Source of the DNA: Planctomycetaceae bacterium
GTDB lineage: Bacteria > Planctomycetota > Phycisphaerae > SM23-33
DNA: 38,317 nucleotides
Reading direction: 5' to 3'
Assembly: GCA_039680605.1 (NCBI GenBank)
Contig: JBDKTA010000053.1
Location: 1 to 38,317, forward strand
Below are positions 1 to 7,234 of the stretch, piece by piece (the stretch's first letter is position 1; each line of letters starts with the position of its first letter). The notes below the pieces were generated by a model. The model made no database searches. It was not told the origin of the DNA and was given only the letters and a program-made list of their open reading frames with translations. The translations under genes were made by a program, and so were the position numbers.

Positions 1-14
1 TCCCTTCAGCTCCA
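1..14 (+). tRNA. 3' end of a tRNA, probably tRNA-Ala (truncated by window edge)
   Basis: The first 14 bases equal the end of the T-stem 3' strand, the acceptor 3' strand CAGCTCC and discriminator A of the tRNA fragment at 4332-4372. That fragment reads as tRNA-Ala(GGC), with U at position 70 as in the G3:U70 alanine identity pair. The body of this copy lies left of the window, so whether it is an intact gene cannot be seen. CCA is not encoded. Confidence 0.55.
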
Positions 15-46
15 GTCTTCGTTCGCCGCCGGCGGCGAACGAAGAC
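15..46. terminator. Perfect 16-bp palindrome just after the tRNA end
   Basis: GTCTTCGTTCGCCGCC is followed immediately by its exact reverse complement. It begins one base after the tRNA discriminator and has no T-run. It could end the tRNA transcript or be a REP-type element. The identical palindrome follows the second tRNA end at 4373-4404. Confidence 0.5.
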
Positions 47-168
47 TGCCACGGCGCAGCGGAGCTTTTCCCGCGAAGCCGGGCCCCCCATCTATCGTGA
101 CAGCGGCGAAGTACGCCTTGGCAAGCCGTGCATCCGCCTTCGCCATGGCTACGGCGGACAGGTTCACT

Positions 169-196
169 CATCCATCCATCCATCCATCCATCCATC
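169..196. repeat. (CATC)7 tetranucleotide tract
   Basis: Seven perfect CATC units lie in non-coding DNA. Longer related tracts occur at 6899-6975 and 8480-8525. Confidence 0.9.
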
Positions 197-214
197 CATG
201 CCAATTCACCCACC

Positions 215-448
215 ATCGACCTGGCTTGCCCGTTCTTTTGCGGCAACAGTGTCGGCGGGGACGAATGGAAATCGGTCTTCGAGTACAACGGCGGCGGGGA
301 GTTTTTGGACTCGATGTTCAGGTTCCAGATCAACAAGAACGACGGCAGCCTTCGGTGGAGTTGGGATTTCGTCCGCGGCGGCGAGGGCGACGTTCACCTC
401 ACCCTCACGGTCTGGGGCGGGGCGGGGATGGGGGCGGCGACGGCGTGA
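215..448 (+). pseudogene. Remnant of a plus-strand coding sequence, family unknown
   Basis: The frame from about 215 reads as a convincing protein fragment (for example DEWKSVFEYNGGGEFLDS, then FRFQINKNDGSLRWSWDF) and has the strong third-position G/C bias expected of coding DNA here. It has no credible start: the upstream part of the frame is only translated CATC repeat. It runs into the shared repeat and stops at 446-448. I do not recognise the family. It may be a piece of a toxin or immunity gene given the neighbourhood. Confidence 0.4.
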
Positions 449-450
449 AC
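397..450 (+). repeat. Spacer repeat, partial copy (right half only)
   Basis: It matches the right half of the ~115 bp spacer repeat, with the core CTCACGGTCTGGGGCGGGGC. The left half is absent. Confidence 0.75.
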
Positions 451-574
451 TGGACGCCGTGCGGGCACGCCCGCTAAGATTCGCCCGCTATGGTCTTGAC
501 ACAGACTTGCTCATGGATGTCGCCGGATTTCTCCGGTGTAAGTTCCTAAAGAACCACCTCAGCCTTGCTGCTGC

Positions 575-1996
575 CTATGGTGCAGTCTCGGATTGCCGCA
601 TGGCAGGAGTTTGAAGCGAGGAGAGGCGGGCCATTTCTTTTGTCAGTTGCTCCGCAGACTCCACGCGAAGCGTCGGGATATCCGCGATGGCAATCTTTAA
701 CGGAACATACCCGGCCTCCAGAAGCCGCTCGCGGACAAAGCCTGCAGATTCGGTCGGGATGTTCAGGCAGCCGAACAACGCTTCCAGGTATTCCCCCTTT
801 AAGGTAGGAACCATGAACACCTTTACGGCCGGATCACTTTGTCCTTTAGGGAGATACTCAGGTCTTACATCGCCTTGGAAACGATTTAGATTAAGTACGT
901 TGCCGTTGATAACCACCAATGATTCCAGGCCCCCGGTAGGCATATCACTCAAGCGGTCGTCGCACCGCAATGCCAGCAACTCGTTCCATTGCCTGGCAGC
1001 CTCATGCAAGGGAACTCGCGGTTGAAGTCTCGCGACCGCAGTTATGGTCTGCCATTGCGGCTTGCGCGCGACCGGCTGAGAAGCTGCCTCAGACTTCTTT
1101 CGAGCCCCTTCAGCGAGGCGCGGTTGAGCTTTGAGCCATACTGGTAGCCCGATCAGCCGCAAGAAGATCGGGGCATCCTTCTGCGGCTGAGATAGGAAGA
1201 GGAATCCCATATTGTCCTTGATACCTCTCTTTTCTTCGCCAACCATTGGCCCCGTCGACTCTACTTGGCCTACGCGAACTGCCGCTATTGAGCGCCAGCT
1301 CAGAACCTTGTGCAACAGGTTGACATTGAAGCCTCCATAGAACCGCGAGGCCTCCGATGCTGTGCCGTTCAGCCCAACGGACAAGGGCGCCTCACATGAC
1401 TCCAACATGTCCTTGGTCAGAAGGAGCATGCCCGTGGGCTTGTACGGCTTTAAGTCTTCCACTACTTGGATTCTGCGGGGGCGATAGGTGAGAGGATCAA
1501 TCGTGTATTTCGAATATACTTCGATCCTTCTTCCTGAAAGAATGACATTGTAGGGTAGGACAAAGGCAAGATCATAATGCGTGGCCGGAGCATGCATATC
1601 GACAACTCGGAGGTCGGGCGGGCCGTCCGGGCCGTGCCAGAAACTAGCTGGCCCACTCCAATAGAGGTTGTCGTCCACACGCAAGACAGACGCCATGCCT
1701 TTTGCGCGGGATCCCACCCAGTCGCCATTTGCAGTGGCTGCTCTCTCCCAAAAGTCCTTTGTATTCCAGGTCAACGTATTGGGCATTGGCAACCGAAGGA
1801 TCAGTAACCTCGCCACTATCTGTCCCGATTCATCTGGGAACTCGGTATATGAACGTACCTCAATAGGGCTGTGAGAGGGGCGAGTTGCAATCGTCGCAGG
1901 GTCTTTGCGACCGGGAGCGTCTGACTTGCCCTGTTGCAGAGGGATCAGACAAAGGAAGAATACCAGTGTTGCGGTGTACGTCGGGCCACAACCCAT
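575..1996 (-). CDS. Secreted or lipid-anchored protein of unknown function
   Basis: A 473 aa protein that I do not recognise. From the start at 1996 the N-terminus MGCGPTYTATLVFFLCLIPL looks like a signal peptide or single membrane anchor, and GGAG lies 9 bases upstream. The frame also opens at 2047, which adds 17 residues but has no Shine-Dalgarno. The rest is a mixed alpha/beta-looking soluble protein with a central K/A-rich stretch (KKSEAASQPVARKPQWQ). It sits about 110 bp downstream of spacer repeat A on the same strand as the other accessory genes. A weak hairpin, CCGGA/TCCGG at about 520-535, follows its stop. It could be an oversized immunity protein or unrelated cargo. Confidence 0.7.
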   Translation of the reverse strand: MGCGPTYTATLVFFLCLIPLQQGKSDAPGRKDPATIATRPSHSPIEVRSYTEFPDESGQIVARLLILRLPMPNTLTWNTKDFWERAATANGDWVGSRAKGMASVLRVDDNLYWSGPASFWHGPDGPPDLRVVDMHAPATHYDLAFVLPYNVILSGRRIEVYSKYTIDPLTYRPRRIQVVEDLKPYKPTGMLLLTKDMLESCEAPLSVGLNGTASEASRFYGGFNVNLLHKVLSWRSIAAVRVGQVESTGPMVGEEKRGIKDNMGFLFLSQPQKDAPIFLRLIGLPVWLKAQPRLAEGARKKSEAASQPVARKPQWQTITAVARLQPRVPLHEAARQWNELLALRCDDRLSDMPTGGLESLVVINGNVLNLNRFQGDVRPEYLPKGQSDPAVKVFMVPTLKGEYLEALFGCLNIPTESAGFVRERLLEAGYVPLKIAIADIPTLRVESAEQLTKEMARLSSLQTPAMRQSETAP

Positions 1997-2101
1997 CAGA
2001 AGAGGCTCCAAGGAGGCATCTTCAGTTGTCCCATCCAATGTCGTCATTCGCTGTGGCCTCTAGCTATGTTTGTGACTGCCGAAAATTGGCGGAGTACTTG
2101 C

Positions 2102-2275
2102 CATTGATCCCATGCCGGTATTCTACCCCTCCAGCCATGGCCCCGCAACGGGTCCGCTGCGAGTCTCACGGGCCCAGCCCTCGCCCTCACGGTCTGGGGC
2201 GGGGCGGGGATAGAGGCGGGCCTGGGTTGACCTCATCGCTGAGCGAAGGCGACAACATACTTAGGGGGTCGGGCC
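2102..2275 (+). repeat. Spacer repeat copy A (extended)
   Basis: It opens with CCCATGCCGGTATTCTACCC, has the core CACGGTCTGGGGCGGGGCGG and ends around GGGTTGAC. The shared stretch continues through a TTAGGGGGTCGGGCC-like extension that copy C also has. It lies between the stop of the 2841-2383 gene and the start of the 1996-575 gene. Confidence 0.85.
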
Positions 2276-2282
2276 GCCTATC

Positions 2283-2375
2283 TCCTTCGCCTATCTGCGG
2301 GACGTGCTCACCCGTATCGCCAGCCATCCGCACCACCGTCTGCGAGAACTGTTGCCGGGGAACTGGAAGCCGTGA
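2283..2375 (+). pseudogene. IS66-family transposase, C-terminal scar
   Basis: The frame reads FAYLRDVLTRIASHPHH, then RLRELLPGNWKP and a stop at 2373-2375. That is the characteristic C-terminus of IS66-type TnpC transposases. Only about 30 codons remain. Upstream the frame runs into the spacer repeat, so the rest of the element is gone. It points the opposite way to the surrounding genes. Confidence 0.8.
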
Positions 2376-2382
2376 GGCCACG

Positions 2383-2841
2383 CTAATCTCCGTCGGACTG
2401 GCGGTCGCACGCATCATCTATCGCCTTCAGCAACGACATGGCGAAGTCGCGAGTGCAGCCCATTCGTGTGTCAAACTCCCAGTCTTCAAGTTCTTTGTCG
2501 ACCTCAGCCAGGGCATTCTTCATGGTCAGTAGGTGCTTGGAGCAAAGCACAACAACAATTCGCTTGTCGCGGGTCCACTGGGCATTGAGGGGGAAGTGCG
2601 AACACTCGTCAGCAGTTGCATCGCACGCTTCGGACGACTCGGGGTCAGGTGTCAAGTCGTACACCTTGCCTACGGCGTCAAGCAAAGCAATTACGCCATC
2701 GCGGTCTACGCCCAGCTTGCCCTCGAACGGCGCGACCGTGAAGCCATTACACACCTCATTCAGGGCGTTGTTCACGGCGAGCAACTCCGCTTTGGTGAAC
2801 TCAAAGGCTGGCTTGCATTGTTCATTGATAGTCGGCTTCAC
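2383..2841 (-). CDS. Probable immunity protein with an internal duplication
   Basis: A 152 aa acidic soluble protein. The start is GTG at 2841. Its Shine-Dalgarno GGAG overlaps the TAA stop of the toxin-tip frame immediately upstream, so the two are translationally coupled as in toxin-immunity pairs. Two halves resemble each other: AELLAVNNALNEVCNG in the first and HLLTMKNALAEVDKEL in the second, each followed by a (V/M)G.(D/T)RD and LL.A(V/I) pattern. This points to a tandemly duplicated domain. The role, neutralising the neighbouring toxin domain, is inferred from size, charge and position. I cannot name the Pfam family. Confidence 0.7.
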   Translation of the reverse strand: MKPTINEQCKPAFEFTKAELLAVNNALNEVCNGFTVAPFEGKLGVDRDGVIALLDAVGKVYDLTPDPESSEACDATADECSHFPLNAQWTRDKRIVVVLCSKHLLTMKNALAEVDKELEDWEFDTRMGCTRDFAMSLLKAIDDACDRQSDGD

Positions 2842-2850
2842 GGTAGCTCC

Positions 2851-3105
2851 TTACTTCAGGCGATTGAGGAAGTAGTTTACACCTTCTACCGGCTGGAAAG
2901 CAGTACCGCCGTCTGCCGCAAGTGGGTTCCTGACCACGACAGTTCCAGAGCCTTCATGCCAGTATGCCACTCGCCCACCTGACAACTGCCTGACTGCCGT
3001 CGGGTTGTTCATCACGCTCTCGATATGCGTCTGGAACTGTGCCCGCGTGCGCGCGACGCAGGGAGTACCAGCACAAGTGCTACCCGGAATGAAATGTGCG
3101 AAAGA
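2851..3105 (-). pseudogene. Orphan polymorphic-toxin C-terminal tip
   Basis: An 84-codon open frame with no usable start (an in-frame TAG lies at 3108-3106). It reads HIESVMNNPTAVRQL, GGRVAYWHEGSGTVVVRNP, then DGGTAFQPVEGVNYF. This resembles the last ~70 residues of C-terminal toxin domains in Rhs/CDI-type polymorphic toxins (pattern GR.AY.....GTVV..NP....GGTAF.P..G..YF). The pro-toxin body is missing, so this is a displaced toxin tip. The probable immunity gene follows after 9 bases. The family assignment is from memory of the motif pattern, not a search. Confidence 0.6.
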
Positions 3106-3108
3106 CTA

Positions 3109-3415
3109 TGGACACTACCCGCTACCGAAAGATATCCTACTTTATCGTTTTTAAAGAACTTCCGCCCGAATCCGCTGGGCCGTTACACCCGACTGGCTAG
3201 GATCGTTACTCTACAATCCGCTGAGCCGCTGGCGATCTTTATAAGACTGCATGATCCGGAGCAGGAGAAAGGGGATGGAAATCCGGGGACACCATACTAG
3301 TTTCTGCGCTTTCGTCTGGTCTTGGTGCCCTTTGAAGGTCGGCCGCCGGGTTTGGGCAGTAGCGGGCTGTAAGCCCCAACAATTCAACCGCCTTCGCGAC
3401 ACGATCCGTTCGAGG
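3109..3415. other. Degenerate region between toxin tip and repeat B
   Basis: No intact gene is visible. Short protein-like scraps occur in several frames, for example LPKPGGRPSKGTKTRRKRRN on the minus strand near 3300-3360, which ends at a stop. Two AATCCGCTGRGCCG motifs (near 3170 and 3216) recur near 5747. This looks like decayed accessory DNA. Confidence 0.5.
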
Positions 3416-3533
3416 TCCCATGCCGCTATTCTACCCCTCCAGCCATGGCCCTGCAATGGGGCCGCCGCGAGTCTCACGGCCCCTCACCCTCACGGTCTGG
3501 GGCGGGGCGGGGATAGGGGCGGCGCTGGGTTGA
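3416..3533 (+). repeat. Spacer repeat copy B
   Basis: A full-length copy, from CCCATGCCGCTATTCTACCC to GGGTTGAC. It lies downstream of the 3997-3707 gene. A separate hairpin (GTCGCA...TGCGAC, about 3620-3652) lies between them. Confidence 0.85.
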
Positions 3534-3706
3534 CTCACCGCGTGCGAGCGAGCGTCAACACGGCGGCCACGGCGATCCTTGCCGCCGCCAATGGCGAAGC
3601 GGAACAGAAGGCGCTGCCTGGTCGCAAGCGACACGCAAAGCGTGTGCGACGGACCCTGCCATGGCTCGATGAACGAGTTTAACTCCTTCTAAGCTTCCCG
3701 TTGATT

Positions 3707-3997
3707 CTAAGTGAGGAGAAAGACCTCTTCGATCTTTCGCAACGGCCAGTAGATTGCGTTCAGCGAGCGGTCGCTAAGCGTATAGAAGCGAGGAGCGGAG
3801 AGGCTACAAGAGAAAGCCAAGGGATTGCTAGGGTCACCGCAATGAAAAGCCTCAACCTTCGGAAATAGATCTAGATTATTCTGAATCACCCCTCCCACCC
3901 GCAGCGTGCCATAGCTGCCGACATAAGCCAACAGCATCAACGCAATAACGCCGGCGACGATGGTGCCTCTTTTCGACGCGGTCTTCCCGTTGGGCAT
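3707..3997 (-). CDS. Small single-pass membrane protein, unknown function
   Basis: A 96 aa protein starting at ATG 3997. AAAGGAG six bases upstream fixes this start rather than longer in-frame alternatives. The N-terminus is short and basic (MPNGKTASKRG), followed by one transmembrane segment (TIVAGVIALMLLAYVGSYG) and an ~65-residue tail with two Cys (HCGDPSNPLAFSCS). It could be a membrane-anchored immunity protein or a small envelope protein. The family is not recognised. Confidence 0.7.
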   Translation of the reverse strand: MPNGKTASKRGTIVAGVIALMLLAYVGSYGTLRVGGVIQNNLDLFPKVEAFHCGDPSNPLAFSCSLSAPRFYTLSDRSLNAIYWPLRKIEEVFLLT

Positions 3998-4331
3998 ACT
4001 CACTCCTTTGTCGGCGCTGTGGAGCCAGGTTGTGTCTCTGCGGCGTCCCGTGGCCTCTCGCCAAGATTCGGTGTAGCCGCTGGATACTTGCCATCGCTCC
4101 CACGTCCAGATTCTACGCTCTGCCTGGCAACTGTGCCAGCCCGCAACGGGTCTGGCCCAAGGCGAGCGAACCCCGCCGATTTTATAGCGCCCTCTATAGC
4201 GCTGCCTGTTTTTAGCGTACATCGTGAGACAGCATGAGACACCGTGAGAATGACGCAAGCGCTTTGAAATAAACGACTTTGTGCATAAGTCCAGTAACGG
4301 CCGCTAACTGTCCAGTTTGGCCGTTTATTTA
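3998..4331. other. Intergenic, no gene seen
   Basis: Only shadow frames are present. It contains the Shine-Dalgarno of the 3997 gene and, near 4300-4330, a GGCCGCTAACTGTCC/AGTTTGGCC stretch just before the tRNA fragment. No 5' half of a tRNA is present here. Confidence 0.5.
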
Positions 4332-4372
4332 TGGCATGCAGAAGGTCAAGGGTTCGAGTCCCTTCAGCTCCA
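4332..4372 (+). tRNA. 3' half of tRNA-Ala(GGC), non-functional fragment
   Basis: From U33 onward it reads anticodon GGC, A37, stem GCAGA, variable loop AGGTC, T-stem AAGGG/CCCTT with loop TTCGAGT, acceptor strand CAGCTCC and discriminator A. U70 fits alanine identity. The bases before 4332 do not form the 5' half, so this is a fragment such as an integration leaves at attR. A matching tRNA end opens the window. Confidence 0.75.
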
Positions 4373-4483
4373 GTCTTCGTTCGCCGCCGGCGGCGAACGA
4401 AGACTGCCACGGCGCAGCGGAGCTTTTCCCGCGAAGCCGGGCCCCATCTATCGTGACAGCGGCGAAGTACGCCTTGGCAAGCC
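4359..4483 (+). repeat. Direct repeat copy 2 (tRNA end plus flank)
   Basis: It pairs with 1-127 and includes the same 32-base palindrome at 4373-4404. Its right end encodes the last dozen residues of the 4981-4448 gene, so that C-terminus may have been replaced when the repeat formed. Confidence 0.85.
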
Positions 4484-4981
4484 ATGTTCTTCCGAATTGG
4501 TCAAAAGAGGCCTCATCTTTCCAACGCTGATCGCCAGCATCGTCAGGGCTGCAAGAATCAGTAACACCGTCAGCGTGTCCAGCAACCGTCCGGCCCAGAT
4601 GCGCGTCAGCGTGCGCTGCAGCCGCCAGGCAGCCAACAGAAAGATGATCAGTGACGCGACGATGATTGCGGTGACATCAAGGTGGAAGTCCGCCAGAACC
4701 CCGGCCGCAAAGGCCGCCGCGGCAGCAAAGAATGCCATGCACACGAAGGCCCCGCCGTTCCCCCGGCGCTGGGACTGCCGCAATTCCTCCAGGTGTTTTT
4801 GCGAGCGGCCCAACTGATCGGCGACATCTTCCCCCCGCTCCATCGCGGCCTGAAGGATTGCCACCTCGCTTTGAGCTCGCCGGACACGCCACGCGGCCTT
4901 GCGGTCCTGCGAATCGTCGGCGCCTTGCCATACCCATCGCCAGATGCGGCTGAGCAAGTCAGGCTGTGAAATCCCCATCAT
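4448..4981 (-). CDS. Membrane protein with cytoplasmic coiled-coil region, unknown function
   Basis: 177 aa. The start at 4981 is preceded by GGAAGG; an ATG at 4978 is equally possible. Residues about 25-75 are charged and helical (RRAQSEVAILQAAMERGEDV...LEELRQSQRR), likely coiled-coil. Three hydrophobic helices follow (AFVCMAFFAAAAAFAAGVL, AIIVASLIIFLLAAW, LLDTLTVLLILAALTML). The final ~12 residues lie inside the direct repeat and look adventitious. The family is not recognised. Confidence 0.7.
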   Translation of the reverse strand: MMGISQPDLLSRIWRWVWQGADDSQDRKAAWRVRRAQSEVAILQAAMERGEDVADQLGRSQKHLEELRQSQRRGNGGAFVCMAFFAAAAAFAAGVLADFHLDVTAIIVASLIIFLLAAWRLQRTLTRIWAGRLLDTLTVLLILAALTMLAISVGKMRPLLTNSEEHGLPRRTSPLSR

Positions 4982-5034
4982 TCCATCCTTCCGATATTCC
5001 GCACATCCGCGTGCCCATGGCGGCCGCGCAGCCT

Positions 5035-5203
5035 TGGTCCCATGCCGCTATTCTACCCCTCCAGCCATGGCCCCGCAACGGGGTCGATGGGAGGCTCGCG
5101 GCCCCCGCCTCACCCTCACGGTCTGGGGCGGGGCGGGGACGGGTTGACCGAGAATATTCGCCGCCGAGCGATGGCGGCAATGTGATATTAGGGGATCTGG
5201 CCC
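5035..5203 (+). repeat. Spacer repeat copy C (extended)
   Basis: The core runs 5035-5148. The flank up to about 5203 (GCGATGGCGGCAATGTGATA...AGGGGATCTGGCC) parallels the extension of copy A. It separates the 5496-5209 gene from the 4981-4448 gene. Confidence 0.8.
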
Positions 5204-5208
5204 TCCGA

Positions 5209-5496
5209 TCAAATAAACTCACACGCCTCCGTCTCTTCGTCAACCTTCACTCCGAGTGTCGTTGTAGTCAGATCCAATCCAGAATGATCCTTTAGATGGT
5301 AACTGACAATCCAGCAAGGCTTCCTGTTGGGAAACGCCTCCGGAAAGTCATCTTCCATCAAGTGGACAACAGAAGGCGGGCCTTCGACTCCATCGGAACA
5401 GTCTTCTTTCTTAAGAAAAGCCCAAGCAATCCCAACCGCCTCAGTCTGACATAAGACTCTCATTTTGTCTGCGGCCTCTCGGTAAGATTCAGACAC
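5209..5496 (-). CDS. Small acidic protein, possible immunity protein
   Basis: 95 aa, start GTG at 5496, with no clear Shine-Dalgarno. It is soluble and acidic (EDDFPEAFP, DEETEACEF) and contains KPCWIVSYHLKDHSGLDLTT, which looks like a beta-rich core. Its size, charge and position within the repeat-separated strip suggest an immunity-type protein. No family is recognised and no toxin frame is adjacent. Confidence 0.6.
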   Translation of the reverse strand: MSESYREAADKMRVLCQTEAVGIAWAFLKKEDCSDGVEGPPSVVHLMEDDFPEAFPNRKPCWIVSYHLKDHSGLDLTTTTLGVKVDEETEACEFI

Positions 5497-5526
5497 GGAC
5501 TACCCCAAAGCGGTCGGGAATCGCCA

Positions 5527-5646
5527 TTGGTCCCATGCCGGTATTCTACCCCTCCAGCCATGCCCCCGCAACGGGGCCGCCGGGAGTCTCCAGCCCTCAC
5601 CCTCACGGTCTGGGGCGGGGCGGGGATAGGGGCGGCGTCGGGATGA
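5527..5646 (+). repeat. Spacer repeat copy D
   Basis: A full-length copy between the 6183-5782 gene and the 5496-5209 gene. The stretch 5647-5781 beside it holds only short scraps, including an AATCCGCTGGGCGGGTAC motif shared with 3170-3190. Confidence 0.85.
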
Positions 5647-5781
5647 CCTCGCCACCGACGACCGAGGCCGTGGACCTCGCCTGCCCTACAGACTCACGGG
5701 CAAATTCTTCAAAAACCGCCCGGCCAGGAACCAGCGCCTATGGCCCTACAATCCGCTGGGCGGGTACAGCCGTTACAGGCG

Positions 5782-6183
5782 CTAAGAGCTTCTTCGCCAC
5801 TTGCGAAAGGGTCTTCTGTTCATGCACACACGTTGTGTATTATTGGGAAGCTCCTCCAGCAGCATAACCCCTCGGCGATACTGCCACCTCGTGAGGAAGA
5901 AAAGAGCCCCACAGCAACATCTAATATATTCGCCCTTCGGAGTATCTCGCACCAATATCCACCCCGCTATCCCTTTTCTTGAACAGGCTGGACAAGAATC
6001 AGGATAGAAAGGGTAGAGCCGTTCATAAAGTCTACCCAGGAGTTGCACTCCAGATGCCAGAAGGACTCCAGCGACAAAGCCTGAGAGCCCGTACGGCCAT
6101 CCATACTTCGACCCAAAGAAAGCGGCCGCAGCCACTCCGGGAACAAAGAACAGGACTATCGCAAAGAGGTCAGCGAAGCTCAT
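5782..6183 (-). CDS. Two-helix membrane protein with Cys-rich domain, unknown function
   Basis: 133 aa from ATG 6183, with AAAGGCAGAGT upstream. A longer frame to 6324 would translate the spacer repeat and is rejected. Two membrane helices (LFAIVLFFVPGVAAAAFFG and SGFVAGVLLASGVQLLG) are followed by a soluble domain with CPAC and CCCG pairs, which could bind zinc. The tail is basic. It may be a membrane immunity protein. No family is recognised. Confidence 0.65.
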   Translation of the reverse strand: MSFADLFAIVLFFVPGVAAAAFFGSKYGWPYGLSGFVAGVLLASGVQLLGRLYERLYPFYPDSCPACSRKGIAGWILVRDTPKGEYIRCCCGALFFLTRWQYRRGVMLLEELPNNTQRVCMNRRPFRKWRRSS

Positions 6184-6290
6184 TACTCTGCCTTTGCTAG
6201 TGCATTTGATCCGACAGTCCTGGAACATAAAATCTGAGAGCCAGTAAACTTCAGACACAACGGCAATGAAACTGGCGGAGTAGTCGGCAT

Positions 6291-6347
6291 TGGTCCCATG
6301 CCGGCATTCTACCCCTCCAGCCATGGCCCCGCTACGGGGCTGCCGCG
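6291..6347 (+). repeat. Spacer repeat copy E (left half only)
   Basis: It matches the left half of the spacer repeat up to the GGGGCTGCCGCGAATC region, then diverges. It is the right-hand limit of the repeat-separated strip. Confidence 0.8.
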
Positions 6348-6898
6348 AATCGGGGCAGCAGGGGCGAATCGAAAGGAGGTCATGACGGTGACACAGAGAA
6401 ACCGGCTCTGTAATGCCAACCGTCAGGTTCTTGTCTTGAGGCGAAGATTTTCTTCAGCCGGCATTCTGGGGCTCCGCCCCAGACCCCGGAGTTTGTCGCA
6501 TCGGGCTTGCGGCAGAGGCTGCGAAGGCCCACCTCTGCCGGAAGCCATAAAGCGATAAACTCCGGGGGCGTGGGGGCGGAGCCCCCGCCACGCTGCTGTG
6601 CCGGAATGCCTTTAGTTGCGGCCGAGCGAAGCCAGGCCGCCTCAAGACCTCCGCGGGGAAATATCCGGGCTAATCCCACACTCGCCGTCCGTATGATCCC
6701 GCCGCAGGCCCCGGCGGTCAAGGCCGGATCGTGTTGCATCAGCCGCTCTCCCCCGCGTACCCGGACGCCCATGGGACGGGAACAACCGACGACGAGGACG
6801 AGGACGAGATTCGCATCCATCCATCCGCCTTCGCTCTGCGAGCTACGGCGGACAAGTCCATGCCGGGGACATGGCGGCTGGAAAACGGCCGCCATGGC

Positions 6899-6975
6899 AC
6901 CCATCCATCCAATCATCCACTCATCCATCCACTCATCCATCCATCCATCCATCCATCCCATCCATCCATCCATCA
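6899..6975. repeat. Interrupted (CATC)n tract
   Basis: About 18 CATC units interrupted by AAT, ACT and C. It is followed by CATGGCGAC...GTTGCCATG, an inverted repeat also found beside the tract at 8480. Confidence 0.9.
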
Positions 6976-7106
6976 TTCCGCCTTCACCGCCCATGGCGAC
7001 CCGCTTCGCGTGTTGCCATGCCACCCAATCATCCACTCATCCGTCCATCCATTCTTCCAGCATTCCAGCATTCCAGCATTCCATCATTCCGTCTTCACCG
7101 CCCGTT

Positions 7107-7198
7107 CCCATCTCTTGTCTTAATCCTCTTAATCCTTACAATCCGCGTAATCCCGCACTCCCCGTCCCTGATCGCTCATGCCGCCCATGGCGACCCGC
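7107..7198 (+). repeat. 92-bp intergenic repeat, copy 1
   Basis: A 92 bp block beginning CCCATCTCTTGTCTTAATCC. It is duplicated at 8364-8455 with about five mismatches, and the two copies flank the 7633-7235 gene. Confidence 0.9.
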
Positions 7199-7234
7199 CG
7201 CTGTCGCTTACGGACTTACAATCCCCTGCGACGG

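Larger units (their letters stand above)
1..127 (+). repeat. Direct repeat copy 1 (tRNA end plus flank)
   Basis: This stretch is repeated at 4359-4483 with only a 2-base difference in a C-run (six C against four). It contains the tRNA 3' end, a 32-base perfect palindrome and a short flank ending GCCTTGGCAAGCC. After that point the two copies diverge completely. The spacing of 4358 bp defines a unit that is either an integrated segment or a duplication. Confidence 0.85.
6348..7234. other. Repeat-rich intergenic region
   Basis: No believable gene. It holds GC-rich hairpins (GGGGCTCCGCCCC near 6470, GGGGGCGGAGCCCCC near 6575), a (GACGAG)n-like run near 6790-6810, the longest CATC tract, and an 8-bp (CATTCCAG)n run near 7055-7090. 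Open frames across it are translated repeat. Confidence 0.7.

Noticed and set aside
4000-4485. Minus-strand frame containing EGTRTLDLLHAI, resembling integrase C-termini in databases
   Set aside because: This motif is simply the antisense translation of the tRNA-Ala 3' half. No catalytic integrase domain is present here.
5782-6324. Longer start at 6324 for the membrane protein ending at 5782
   Set aside because: The extra N-terminal residues (MAGGVECRHGT) are translated spacer repeat. ATG 6183 has a ribosome site and opens directly into a membrane helix.
2102-6347. Spacer repeats as classical integron attC sites
   Set aside because: The ends do not show the RYYYAAC and GTTRRRY core boxes (the nearest is GTTGACT), and no integron integrase is in the window. 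The cassette-like layout is kept only as an open observation.
6380-7036. Frames reading [10 protein letters not shown] or [10 protein letters not shown]
   Set aside because: These are translated CATC repeats with no start signal or coding bias.
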